A program made the position numbers and the translations under genes. The notes beneath the pieces are model-generated. The model saw only the letters and a program-made list of their open reading frames with translations, had not been told where the DNA came from and did no database searches. From contig DASQKI010000069.1 in NCBI GenBank assembly GCA_035630615.1, positions 1 to 40,479 of the forward strand: a DNA stretch of 40,479 bases, in the 5' to 3' direction. How positions within the stretch are numbered: the first letter of the stretch is position 1; each line of letters starts with the position of its first letter. Shown here piece after piece: positions 1-8,351 of the stretch. Origin of the DNA: DATFRX01 sp035630615 (GTDB lineage Bacteria; Actinomycetota; Actinomycetes; Propionibacteriales; Nocardioidaceae).

Positions 1-1
1 C

Positions 2-766
2 ATCCCGAAGGTGCAGGCCACCGCGGGTCTGGGTGTCGACGTGCGGGGCACCGACATCAAGGGCGTCGTCGTCAACTTCGAAAAGGGCATCGTGACGGTC
101 CGCACCGAAGAGGGTCGCGACCACAAGGTGAAGGTCTACGACGGAGCGTTCAACGTCGGTGGCAAGCAGGTCACGCTCGTGGCGCCCCGGCGCGATGTCG
201 TCGAGAAGGCCGAGCGGACGGCGTCGGGTTCGGTGGCCGTCAAGAACGCGCCGGCCCGCATCGCCCGGGCCAGCCGCATCCTCGTCGAGGGCCTGCACGA
301 CGCCGAGCTGGTCGAGAAGGTGTGGGGCGACGACCTCCGGATCGAGGGAGTCGTCGTCGAATACCTCGGGGGCGTTGACGACCTGGCTCGCATCGTCACC
401 GAGTTTCGACCGGGCGCCCAACGCCGGCTCGGCGTGCTCGTCGACCATCTGGTCCCAGGCTCGAAGGAGGCTCGGATCGCCGCCGATGTCCAGGGCGAGC
501 ACGTCTCGGTGGTGGGCCACCCGTTCGTCGACATCTGGCAAGCGGTGAAGCCGACGGCACTCGGCATCGCGGGCTGGCCCGACGTACCCAAGGGTCAGCC
601 GTGGAAGTACGGCGTGTTGACGGCTCTCGGCTGGCCGGCGTCGTCACAAGCCGACGTGGCTGCGGCGTGGCGGCACATCTTGGCCGGCGTCGACTCGTAC
701 GCCGACCTCGAGCCCGAACTGCTCGGACGGGTCGAGGAGCTGATCGACTTCGTCACCGCGCCCTGA
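2..766 (+). CDS. DUF3097 family protein (5' end outside window)
   Basis: The frame is open to the left edge, so the first residues are missing; the visible part is about 254 codons, close to the family's roughly 270-280. An N-terminal beta-rich segment (GVVVNFEKGIVTVRTEEG) is followed by ILVEGLHDAELVEKVWGDD, whose Glu-Gly-x-x-Asp pattern recalls a Toprim-like fold, and by GVLVDHLVPGSKE and a GWPDVPKGQPWKYG tail. These are hallmarks of the actinobacterial DUF3097 family, whose biochemical role is not known to me. The Toprim resemblance suggests a nucleic-acid or nucleotide role, but that is inference. The last 123 bases overlap the 3' end of the convergent membrane protein gene. The GTG at 11 is probably internal, not the start. 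Confidence 0.85.
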   Translation: MPKVQATAGLGVDVRGTDIKGVVVNFEKGIVTVRTEEGRDHKVKVYDGAFNVGGKQVTLVAPRRDVVEKAERTASGSVAVKNAPARIARASRILVEGLHDAELVEKVWGDDLRIEGVVVEYLGGVDDLARIVTEFRPGAQRRLGVLVDHLVPGSKEARIAADVQGEHVSVVGHPFVDIWQAVKPTALGIAGWPDVPKGQPWKYGVLTALGWPASSQADVAAAWRHILAGVDSYADLEPELLGRVEELIDFVTAP

Positions 767-1312
767 GCGCTCGGCACCGTCGCGATGCCGGAGCGCCGTC
801 GCGATGTCGATGCCGGTGATGACCGCGTCGATCGCGACGATGAGCCCCCACAGCGCGGCGTAGTAGAGCAGCACCTTGGTCCGTTCGGTGTCTCCGACGA
901 TGAGTACGCCGCACAGCATCAGTCCCGACCCGACCGCCCAGGCCAGCAGGTGTCGCAGCCAGTCCGCGATCTGGCGTCCGGCGGCAACTCGCCCATACTT
1001 CAACGGCTTCTCGGGTCGCGGCCCACCGGCGAACCGGAACGCGAATCGCTCGTCCGCCCACGCGATCATGCGGTGCCCGAAGCCGATGGAGACGCCGATG
1101 TAGATGGCGGCCAGCGCGTGCACGAGTGTCGCCTCGCCGCCGTTTCGAAGGTCGACGACCGAGGCGACGAGCAGAACGAGGTCGACCACCGGGGCGCACA
1201 CGAGCAGGACGCCGCCGGGGCGCGGGCGCCGCATCAGATAGCGCGCGGTCAACCCGAGCCCAATGACGACCCAAAACGCGATCTCGCACGACGCGATCAC
1301 GACGGCCAGCAT
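644..1312 (-). CDS. Multi-pass membrane protein, function unknown
   Basis: This 222-residue protein has about five hydrophobic stretches: residues 1-25, 33-53, 64-80 (LVHALAAIYIGVSIGFGHRM), 118-138 and 146-165. A charged loop (RPEKPLKYGRVAAGRQ) lies in the middle. I do not recognise a family with known function. The start is supported by AAAGGGAG eight bases before the ATG. The gene is divergent from the TetR regulator, with 66 bases and an inverted repeat between them, which suggests TetR control of both. The last 41 codons run antisense through the end of the DUF3097 gene; that tail is hydrophilic and probably poorly conserved. Alternatively the true stop was lost and the tail is read-through. 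Confidence 0.7.
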   Translation of the reverse strand: MLAVVIASCEIAFWVVIGLGLTARYLMRRPRPGGVLLVCAPVVDLVLLVASVVDLRNGGEATLVHALAAIYIGVSIGFGHRMIAWADERFAFRFAGGPRPEKPLKYGRVAAGRQIADWLRHLLAWAVGSGLMLCGVLIVGDTERTKVLLYYAALWGLIVAIDAVITGIDIATALRHRDGAERSGRGDEVDQLLDPSEQFGLEVGVRVDAGQDVPPRRSHVGL

Positions 1313-1331
1313 GAAACGCTCCCTTTTTAGT

Positions 1332-1364
1332 ACGACTGTGTTGTTTCCAATCTAGCACAGCCGT
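1332..1364. promoter_or_regulatory. Candidate TetR operator
   Basis: ACGACTGTG (1332-1340) and CACAGCCGT (1356-1364) form an inverted repeat with one mismatch and a 15-bp spacer. It lies in the 66-bp gap between the divergent membrane protein and TetR genes. Position and symmetry fit a site bound by the adjacent TetR-type repressor. Binding is inferred, not shown. Confidence 0.45.
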
Positions 1365-1378
1365 GTCAAGATAACCGC

Positions 1379-1972
1379 ATGCCCAAGCTGGTCGATCACG
1401 ACCGACGCCGATCCGACATCGCGGCCGCCGCCCGACGGGTGTTGCGTCGCGACGGCATCGAGCGGCTCTCGGTCCGCAACGTGGCGCACGAGGCCGGCCT
1501 GTCCCCAGGCGCGCTCCGGCACTACTTCCCGCGACACGACGACCTCGTGCGGTTCGCGCTTCGCCAGTTTCTCGACGACCTCCAAGCTCGCATCGCGGCA
1601 CTCGACTTCCCGACCGACGATCTCGAAGCCGCGACGTTGTTGGTCGAGCAGGTGCTCCCCCTCGACAAGCAGCGTCGCGAGGACATGGAGGTCTGGTTGG
1701 GCTACACCGAACGGGCTCGCTTCGACCCGGTGCTGCACGACATGAGCCTGGAGAGTCAGGACGCGCTCGCTCTGCTGGCGCGGTCCGCGCTGGCCCGCCT
1801 CGACGAGGGCGGCGCATTGCGCGATGGGTTAGACCTCGACATCGAGACCGACCGGTTGCATGCCCTCATCGACGGGCTGGCGCTGCATGCGTACGTCCAT
1901 CCCGAGCGGATCTCGGGCGACCAACTCCGTCGCGTGATCCGCCACCACCTCGGTGAGCTCGTCGGCGACTGA
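1379..1972 (+). CDS. TetR/AcrR family transcriptional regulator
   Basis: This 197-residue protein has the family's usual size. Residues 9-55 form the N-terminal DNA-binding domain, with the helix-turn-helix around LSVRNVAHEAGLSPGALRHY and the typical FPRHDDL continuation. The rest is a variable, mainly helical ligand-binding domain (residues 65-197). No Shine-Dalgarno sequence precedes the ATG, so the transcript may be leaderless. A repressor role for itself and the divergent membrane protein is inferred from the shared inverted repeat upstream. It could also act on the racemase and P450 genes, which follow in the same direction 38 bases downstream. The ligand cannot be predicted. Confidence 0.88.
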   Translation: MPKLVDHDRRRSDIAAAARRVLRRDGIERLSVRNVAHEAGLSPGALRHYFPRHDDLVRFALRQFLDDLQARIAALDFPTDDLEAATLLVEQVLPLDKQRREDMEVWLGYTERARFDPVLHDMSLESQDALALLARSALARLDEGGALRDGLDLDIETDRLHALIDGLALHAYVHPERISGDQLRRVIRHHLGELVGD

Positions 1973-2010
1973 GTTGGGGCCGGCCTGGCGATGTGCGGCA
2001 CCCTAGAACG

Positions 2011-2745
2011 ATGAAGACAATCGGCCTGCTCGGCGGGATGAGCTGGGAGTCGTCGCACGAATACCACCGGCTGATCAACGAGGGCGTACGGGACACGCTC
2101 GGCGACTCCCACTCGGCGCACCTGGTGCTGTACTCGGTCGACTTCGCCGTCGTCGAGCGACTGCAGGCGGAGGGCCGTTGGGACGAGTCCGCCGATCTCC
2201 TGCGCGACGCCGGTCTCGCCCTCCAACGGGCCGGCGTCGACTTTCTCGTCCTCGCCACCAACACGATGCACTTGGTCGCCGACCGGATGATGGAGGGCCT
2301 CTCGGTCCCGCTGCTGCACCTGCTCGACACGACTGCCGACGCGATCCGAGCCGCTGGCCCGCGACGAGTCGGGCTGCTCGGCACCGCGTTCACGATGGAG
2401 CACGGCTTCTATGTCGACCGGATGGCGGAGCACGGCATCGACGTCGTAGTTCCCGACGCTCGCGACCGCGCCCTGGTGCACCGCGTCATCTACGAGGAGC
2501 TGGTGCGCGGCATCGTCCGCGATGAGTCGCGCCGTGCGTACCTCGAAGTCATGGAGCGCCTCGTCGCTGACGGCGCCGAGGGGATCATCCTCGGTTGCAC
2601 CGAGATCGAACTCCTGGTCGGCCCCGACGACGCGCCGGTGCCGGTGTTTCCGACCACGCGCCTGCACGCCGCGGCCGCGGTCTCCTACGCCCTCGGTCGG
2701 GCGGAGCTGCCGACGCGGCCACCGGCGCCCAGTCGGCAGGGCTGA
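2011..2745 (+). CDS. Aspartate/glutamate racemase family protein (YgeA-like)
   Basis: From the ATG at 2011 this is 244 residues, opening with MKTIGLLGGMSWESSHEYH, the signature of YgeA-type cofactor-independent amino-acid racemases. An in-frame GTG-type start at 1993 would add six residues and is less likely because the family begins at MKT. The C-terminal catalytic cysteine is present in GCTEIELL. The N-terminal cysteine of the family motif (CTNTMH in E. coli YgeA) is alanine here (ATNTMH, gcc codon near 2260). One of the two acid/base residues is therefore absent, so true racemase activity is doubtful; a one-sided epimerase, decarboxylase-like or binding role is possible. It sits 4 bp before the P450 start, so co-transcription is likely. 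Confidence 0.85.
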   Translation: MKTIGLLGGMSWESSHEYHRLINEGVRDTLGDSHSAHLVLYSVDFAVVERLQAEGRWDESADLLRDAGLALQRAGVDFLVLATNTMHLVADRMMEGLSVPLLHLLDTTADAIRAAGPRRVGLLGTAFTMEHGFYVDRMAEHGIDVVVPDARDRALVHRVIYEELVRGIVRDESRRAYLEVMERLVADGAEGIILGCTEIELLVGPDDAPVPVFPTTRLHAAAAVSYALGRAELPTRPPAPSRQG

Positions 2746-2749
2746 GCTC

Positions 2750-4039
2750 ATGTCTGGCTTGCCGCCCGGGCCCCGGTTGCCGATGCTGGTCCAGACGTAC
2801 GCGTTCGGCCGCTATCGGCATCGCTGGCTGCCGGCGCTGCGCCGGCGCTACGGCGACGTCTTCACCCTGCGGATCGCGCCGCGGAGTCGACGGCTCGTCG
2901 TCATCGCGGACCCCGAGGTCATTCGCGACGTGTTCACCGGTTCCGCGACGGCTTTTCACGCCGGTGAGAGCAACCAGATCCTCGAGCCGTTGATGGGTTC
3001 CCACTCCGTGCTGCTGCTCGACGAGGACGAGCATCTGACCGTCCGCAAGCAGCTGATGCCGGCGTTCAACGGCGCGGCGCTACACGGTTACCGCGACCTG
3101 GTCGCCGCGATCACCAAGGAACACCTCGCCGACTGGCCCACGGGGGAGCCGGTCGCGATGCATCCGCACCTGCAGCGGGTCACGCTCGACGTCATCGTGC
3201 GCGTCGTCTTCGGCGTCACCGATCCGGCTCGCCTCGCGACGCTGCGCCCGCTGGTCGAGCGGGTCGTCTCCGTGAGCCCACTCATCATGCTCGCCGGCTA
3301 CTACCCCAAGCTGCGGCGGTACGGGCCTTGGCGGCGCCATCTGGAGTTTCAGCAACGCCTCGACGAGCAGCTCTACGCCGAGATCGCTGCGCGCCGGGCG
3401 GCGTCCGGACTCGACGACGCACACGACGTCTTGTCGCGGCTGCTCACCACAGGCACCGACTTGTCCGACGAGGAGCTGCGCGACCAGTTGGTAACCCTGC
3501 TGCTCGCCGGGCACGAGACCACCGCGACCTCGCTGTCGTGGACCCTGCACGAGCTCGCCCGGTCGCCCGAGGTACAGCGCTCCGCGCGGCGGGCCGCGAG
3601 AGCCGGCGACGACGCGTACCTCTCGGCGGTCGCCAAGGAGTCACTGCGCCTGCATCCGGTGATCTACGAGGTGGGTCGGCTGCTGACCGAGCCCGCGACC
3701 GTCGCGGGATACGACCTGCCGGCCGGGGTCAGGACCATGCCAGCGATCGGCCTCGTCCACGCCGACGACGCCCACCATCCCGATCCCGAGCGGTTCCAGC
3801 CCGAACGGTTCCTCGGCGACGATCCGCCGTCGAGCCACACCTGGCTACCGTTCGGCGGCGGCGCCCGGCGCTGTCTGGGCGCGGGCTTCTCCCTGATGGA
3901 GTCGGAGGTCATCCTGCGCGAGGTGATGACGCGGTTCGAGATCCGGCCAGCTACCGCCGAGGCCGAGCCGCCGGTCGCCCGCAACGTCACGCTGGCGCCC
4001 AAGCACGGCGCTCGGGTCGTGCTCGCGAGCTCGTCCTAA
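2750..4039 (+). CDS. Cytochrome P450
   Basis: This is a 429-residue haem monooxygenase with all core motifs. The I-helix oxygen-activation motif is AGHETT (residues 253-258), the K-helix ExxR is ESLR (297-300), the PERF region is at 346-354, and the haem loop FGGGARRCLG (368-377) has the cysteine ligand Cys375. The PPGPR proline-rich start is also present. The ATG at 2750 is chosen because the family begins near PPGPR and it lies 4 bp after the racemase stop with GGCAGGGC upstream; the frame is open further upstream only as a shadow of the racemase gene. Sequence style resembles fatty-acid, terpene or steroid-hydroxylating CYPs, but the substrate is unknown. No ferredoxin or reductase gene is adjacent. 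Its stop overlaps that of the convergent decarboxylase gene by three bases. Confidence 0.93.
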   Translation: MSGLPPGPRLPMLVQTYAFGRYRHRWLPALRRRYGDVFTLRIAPRSRRLVVIADPEVIRDVFTGSATAFHAGESNQILEPLMGSHSVLLLDEDEHLTVRKQLMPAFNGAALHGYRDLVAAITKEHLADWPTGEPVAMHPHLQRVTLDVIVRVVFGVTDPARLATLRPLVERVVSVSPLIMLAGYYPKLRRYGPWRRHLEFQQRLDEQLYAEIAARRAASGLDDAHDVLSRLLTTGTDLSDEELRDQLVTLLLAGHETTATSLSWTLHELARSPEVQRSARRAARAGDDAYLSAVAKESLRLHPVIYEVGRLLTEPATVAGYDLPAGVRTMPAIGLVHADDAHHPDPERFQPERFLGDDPPSSHTWLPFGGGARRCLGAGFSLMESEVILREVMTRFEIRPATAEAEPPVARNVTLAPKHGARVVLASSS

Positions 4040-5427
4040 GGCAACGTACGCCGGATGGCGTCGACCGTCTCGTGAATCCGGTCGGCGTGCGTGCGATGGC
4101 ACAAGACGCACAACCGCAGCACGTACTGGCCGGCGACCCGCGTACTCGACAAGAAGGCCCGCTGCTCCGCGTTGATGCGCTGGAGCCAATCCTGCTGGGC
4201 CCTGTCGGAGCCGTCGCGGAGCCGAAAGGCCACCACCGTGAGGTCCGGCTGCCAGGGCAGTTCGATCCGTTCGTCACCACGGAGCGCGGCGTCGGCCATC
4301 GCGGCCAGGTCGAGCTTCTCGTCGAGTGCCTGCCGAAACGCGGCCACACCGTGCAGGTGCAACGGCAACCACAGCCGCAGGCCGCGATAGTCCCGGGTCA
4401 GCTCGGGCCCGAGGTCTGCGTAGTCCGGGAGCTCCGGTCCCGTATGGAGGTCCTGGAGGTATTGCCCGCGGCTGGCGAACGGCGCACGCAGGGTCGCCGC
4501 GTCGCGGACGAGGACGACGCCGGTGCCGTACGGGAGGAACATGCCCTTGTGCGGGTCGAGCACAATCGAGTCGGCACGCTCGATGCCGGACAGCCGGCGG
4601 CGGCCGCGCTCGGTCAGCTGGAAGAACCCGCCGTAGGCGCCGTCGACGTGAAACCACAGCTCCTCTCCCCGAGCCAGCTCTGCCAGCCTCGTCAGGTCGT
4701 CGACCGCGCCGGTGTCGGTGCTGCCGGCCGTGGCGACAATCGCGAACGGTCGGCGACCCGAGCTCCGGTCGGCGGCGATCAGCTCGACCGCGGCGTCGAT
4801 GTCCATCCGCAGCTCCGGCGTCGTCGCCACGGTCCGGAGCTGATCGTCACGAAACCCGGCGATCCGCGCCGCCTTGGCCACGCAACGGTGGGTGTGCTCG
4901 GTGACGTAGAGGACACCGTCGGCGAAGTCGTCGCCCAAGCGATCGTGGCGGGCCGCGACGAGAGCCGACAGCGTCGCCATCGAGCCGCCGGTCGTCGCCA
5001 TCCCGATCGCGCCCGCGGGCAACCCGAACACATCGCACAGCCACCGCATGACGCCGTGTTCGACGGCGACCGGCCCCGGCGCCAACGCCGACACACCGGT
5101 GTAGCGGTTGAACGCCTGGGCGAGCAGCTCGGCGATAGCGGCGGCGAACAGCCCACCGCCGGGGATGTAGGCGAGGTAGCTCGGCCCGGCGGTCTCGACG
5201 GCATGCGCCGCCGCCCGCTGCCATCGGTCTAGCAGGCCGCCGAAGTCGTTCGGAGCCTCGCCGGGCGGCGCGACGAGATCGGCCAACAGGTCGTCGGGCA
5301 GTGCCGGCCCGGAGGCAGGCGCGGTCGACAATCCCTCGATGAAGTCGGCGACCGCATCGATCGCGGCACTGCCGATCGCGGTCATAGCGGCACGGTCGGG
5401 TTCCAACGGGTACGGCGGGTTCGTCAC
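4036..5427 (-). CDS. Pyridoxal-5'-phosphate-dependent group II decarboxylase
   Basis: This is a 463-residue aromatic-L-amino-acid/glutamate decarboxylase-like enzyme. Visible landmarks are the stacking histidine in EHTHRCVAK (about residue 180), the phosphate-binding MATTGGSMATL (143-153), the PLP-nitrogen aspartate in HVDGAYGG (Asp262), and the PLP-binding lysine in DPHKGMFLPYGTG (Lys294), which replaces the more usual NPHKW. The start is placed at a GTG (5427) giving VTNPPYPLEPDR; a TACGCT -10-like box 8-13 bases upstream suggests a leaderless mRNA. The next ATG is at 5385. The much longer open frame running further upstream crosses the palindrome and the GH38 gene and is not real. The expected reaction is amino-acid decarboxylation to an amine; the substrate is unknown. 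Confidence 0.88.
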   Translation of the reverse strand: MTNPPYPLEPDRAAMTAIGSAAIDAVADFIEGLSTAPASGPALPDDLLADLVAPPGEAPNDFGGLLDRWQRAAAHAVETAGPSYLAYIPGGGLFAAAIAELLAQAFNRYTGVSALAPGPVAVEHGVMRWLCDVFGLPAGAIGMATTGGSMATLSALVAARHDRLGDDFADGVLYVTEHTHRCVAKAARIAGFRDDQLRTVATTPELRMDIDAAVELIAADRSSGRRPFAIVATAGSTDTGAVDDLTRLAELARGEELWFHVDGAYGGFFQLTERGRRRLSGIERADSIVLDPHKGMFLPYGTGVVLVRDAATLRAPFASRGQYLQDLHTGPELPDYADLGPELTRDYRGLRLWLPLHLHGVAAFRQALDEKLDLAAMADAALRGDERIELPWQPDLTVVAFRLRDGSDRAQQDWLQRINAEQRAFLSSTRVAGQYVLRLCVLCHRTHADRIHETVDAIRRTLP

Positions 5428-5433
5428 GCGCCA

Positions 5434-5440
5434 CAGCGTA
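5434..5440 (-). promoter_or_regulatory. Candidate -10 box for the decarboxylase gene
   Basis: On the minus strand TACGCT (complement of 5435-5440) fits TANNNT and lies 8-13 bases before the GTG at 5427, which would give a leaderless or near-leaderless transcript. No convincing -35 box is seen; that region falls in the palindrome arm. Confidence 0.3.
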
Positions 5441-5444
5441 CGTA

Positions 5445-5498
5445 CGGAGTTGTCATGCACATATGGACCTGGGGCTCCATATGTGCATGACAACTCCG
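5445..5498. repeat. 54-bp perfect hairpin palindrome in a divergent intergenic region
   Basis: Two 23-base arms (5445-5467 and 5476-5498) are exact reverse complements around an 8-base loop, cctggggc. The arms include GTTGTCATGCACATATGG. The element sits midway between the decarboxylase and alpha-mannosidase genes, immediately outside the candidate -10 boxes of both. No T-run follows on either side, so a simple intrinsic terminator is unlikely. It could be a large operator, an insulating hairpin or a mobile palindromic repeat. Confidence 0.9.
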
Positions 5499-5526
5499 GA
5501 AGGGGTCGTTGGACCGTTGCGGCTTG

Positions 5527-5532
5527 TAGCCT
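5527..5532 (+). promoter_or_regulatory. Candidate -10 box for the alpha-mannosidase gene
   Basis: TAGCCT matches TANNNT and lies exactly at -12 to -7 relative to the ATG at 5539, the spacing expected for a leaderless transcript. No Shine-Dalgarno sequence precedes this ATG. The -35 region has no clear consensus. Confidence 0.35.
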
Positions 5533-5538
5533 GCCGGG

Positions 5539-8266
5539 ATGAACTCGACGCCCCAGACCCCGGCGGAGATCGTTGTCGTGCCACACACCCATTGGGATCG
5601 GGAGTGGTACGCACCGTTCCAACGCTTCCGGCTTCGCCTCGTCGCACTGCTGGACGACGTCATTCCCCGTCTCGAACGCGAGCCGGACTTCCGCTTCACT
5701 CTCGATGGTCAAACCGCCGCGATCGACGACTACCTCGAGGTGCGCCCCGAGATGGAGCCACGCGTGTCGGCGCTCGTCCGCGTGGGCAAGCTCGCCGTCG
5801 GGCCATGGCGGGTGCTGCTCGACGAGTTCCTCTGCTCGGGCGAAAACATCGTGCGCAACCTGGAGCTGGGCCTGGCCCGGGTCGGGGAACTCGGTGGCGC
5901 GATGGCGATCGGCTACCTGCCCGACATGTTCGGACACTGCGCCCAGATGCCCCAGATACTTCGCCGGGCCGGCCTGGTCCACGCCTGCGTGTGGCGCGGT
6001 GTGCCGTCGCGGGTCGATCGGCACGCGTTCCGCTGGATCGCACCGGACGGAAGTGACGTCCGGACCGAGTACCTACCCGGCGGCTACGGCAACGGTGCCG
6101 ACCTCTTCGGAGACGGGTCGGCCGGCGAACGGCTCGCCGTGCTCCGAAAGCGGATGTCGCCCTGGTTCGACGACGAGGCGATGCTCGCGATGTACGGCAC
6201 CGACCACTCGGCTCCGTTGCCGACATTGGTCGCGGACATCGAAGAGCTCAACGCCGCCGGCGGCGCGGTGCTGCTGCGCACCCTTTCCGACTACGTGACG
6301 ACGCGCGACCCCGACGAGGCCGGGCTACCGGAGGTCGCCGGAGAGCTGCGCAGCCATGCTCGGGCCAACATCCTGCCGGGCGTCTTCTCCGTACGGACGC
6401 ACCTCAAGCGCTCGATGTCGGCGGCCGAGCGCATGGTCGAGCGCTACGCCGAGCCGTGGTCGGCCCTGTGGCCGCCGTCCGATGTCCGACCCTTCCTCGA
6501 CATGGCGTGGCAGCGCCTCGTCGACTGCTCCTGCCACGACTCCGTGACCGGCTGCGGCGTCGTCGACACCGCCCAGCAGGTCGCCGCCCGACTCGCCGAG
6601 GCCGAACAGCTCGGCCGTGCGGTCCGCGATCTGGTGTTGGGCGACCTCGCCGATCGGGCGCCGGCCGGCGGCTGGCTGGTCGCCAACCCGACCCCGAGGA
6701 GCCGCACCGACTTCGTCGCGGTCGCCCGTCGCGGTGCCGGAGGGGGCCGATGACGTTGGCCTGGTCGACGCGGACGGCCGGCTCGTCCCTGTGCAGGAGG
6801 TCGCCCGGCACCCGCGCGAGCTCGCCGTCGAGCAGCACGACGAGGCGTCGATCCTCGAGATCTTCCGGCGGGTGCACCGACGGGAGCTGTTCGGCCGCCA
6901 AGTACGCCGCATTCGCATCGGCGACGCAGAGCTGACATTCGACCTCGGCCGAGTCGCCGGCGCCGCGACGTTCGATCCGGTGCTGGCAGAGGCCGAGGTC
7001 GCGGCGGCCGCCGCTGCCCGCCCCGGCCCGTGGACGCTGCGCCTGGTCGACGAAGACCGGCGCATCCTTGTCGCGTCGGTGTCGTGCCCCCCGTTGGGTT
7101 GGACCAGCGTCGCCCCAGTGGCGCGTAACGAATCGGACCCGACGCCCGAGGGCGCGGTTTCGTCGCCCGAGGCCGGCGATGTCTTGTCCAACGGATTGTT
7201 GACCGTGGCGGTGGAGCCGGCCGGCACGCTGCGCCTGACGACCACATCCGGAGTCGAGCTGACCGGCGTGGGTCGGCTCGTCGACGGCGGCGACCGCGGC
7301 GACACGTACAACTACGCACCGCCGGCCCGAGACGACCTGGTCTCCGAGCCGACGTCGGTCGAGGTGACGTTGCTGGAGTCGGGACCGTTGCGCGGTCGGC
7401 TTGAGGTGGTGCGCCGCTATGCCTTGCCGGTTGGCCTCGAGGCGGACCTCGACGCTCGGACGACGCAGACCGCGACGGCCTGCGCCCGGACCGTCGTGGA
7501 GCTGCGGGCCGGCGAGCCGTTTGTACGGCTGCGCGTCGACGTCGACAACCCGGCCCGCGACCACCGGCTGCGGCTGCACGTGCCGACGGCCCGACCGGCG
7601 TCGGAGTCGGCGGCCGAAGGCCAGTTCGCCGTCGTCTCCCGCGGCGGGCCGGCCGAAGGCGGATGGGGCGAGGAACCGATCCCGACCTATCCCGCTTCGG
7701 CCTTCGTCGACGCCGGTGGAGTCAGCTTGCTGCTGACCCAGCCGACCGAGTACGAGCTCTGCTCCGACCGTGAGTTGGCGGTCACCGTGCTCCGGGCAGT
7801 CGGACAAATCAGCCGCAACATCCATCCGCTCCGGATTGAGCCGGCCGGGCCGGAGATCGCCACGCCGAAGGCGCAGCTGCCCGGCGGCGCGACCTACGAG
7901 CTGGCGATCCTGCCGCATGGTGAGGATTGGTCGAGCGCGGACACCCTCGGCGCCGCCGAGCGCTATCGGCATCCGTTCGCCACATACGAAGGCGCCGGCG
8001 CCAGCGACGCGAGTGGCTCGGCCGCCGGGCTCCGCGTCGACGGCGACGGCGTGACGTTGTCGAGCCTGCGCCGTCGCGGAGACCATCTCGAGCTGCGTCT
8101 CGTTGCCCAGACCGATCGGCCGACGACGGCGCTCGTCACCGGCGACTTCTCGGCCGCTCGGCGCTGCGACCTGCGCGGCCGACCCGGCGAGGAGTTGGCC
8201 GTCCGCGGCGACACGATCGAGCTGGCGCTCGGGCCGTGGGAGATCGCGACGCTCCAGATACGGTGA
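5539..8266 (+). pseudogene. GH38 alpha-mannosidase, split by a frameshift near 6742
   Basis: The first part (5539-6753, 404 aa) holds the GH38 catalytic domain: HTHWDREWY at residues 16-24 with zinc-ligand His and Asp, the nucleophile aspartate in GYLPDMFGHCAQMPQI (Asp129), and the three-helix mid-domain with SCHDSVTGCG. It ends at TGA 6751. The next frame (+1) continues directly from about 6735 (VAVPEGADDVGLVDADGR) to 8266 with the beta-sandwich C-terminal domain, for about 908 codons in all, normal for the family. Dropping one G from the run at 6742-6746 restores a single frame. Cause: natural inactivating mutation, sequencing error or, less likely, recoding. The role would be hydrolysis of alpha-mannosides of glycans; with no signal peptide it would act in the cytosol. 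Confidence 0.82.
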
Positions 8267-8351
8267 CGCCGCGGGTCAATTCGGCCGGATCCTGTCACAC
8301 GACGCTCGGATATCTCGTCCAAGAGCACGAGACCGAGCGAAGGAGACGGAG

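Noticed and set aside
2522..2749. Upstream extension of the P450 frame
   Set aside because: It is the +1 shadow of the racemase gene; the P450 family begins at the PPGPR region just after 2750.
3328..5232. Long plus-strand frame across the P450 and decarboxylase genes
   Set aside because: It is out of frame with the P450 and antisense to the decarboxylase; the translation is Arg-rich shadow sequence.
5445..5498. Palindrome as an intrinsic terminator
   Set aside because: It lies between divergent starts, not gene ends, and has no T-run on either side.
5428..6024. Extension of the decarboxylase frame about 600 bases upstream
   Set aside because: It crosses the perfect palindrome and runs antisense to the GH38 catalytic motifs; the family N-terminus fits the GTG at 5427.
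6748..6753. Programmed +1 frameshift at CGA-TGA in the GH38 gene
   Set aside because: No stimulator such as an upstream Shine-Dalgarno-like signal at the right distance is evident, and a G-run indel explains the shift more simply.
6404..8086. Minus-strand frame opposite the GH38 gene
   Set aside because: It is antisense to conserved mannosidase sequence with no motif of its own.
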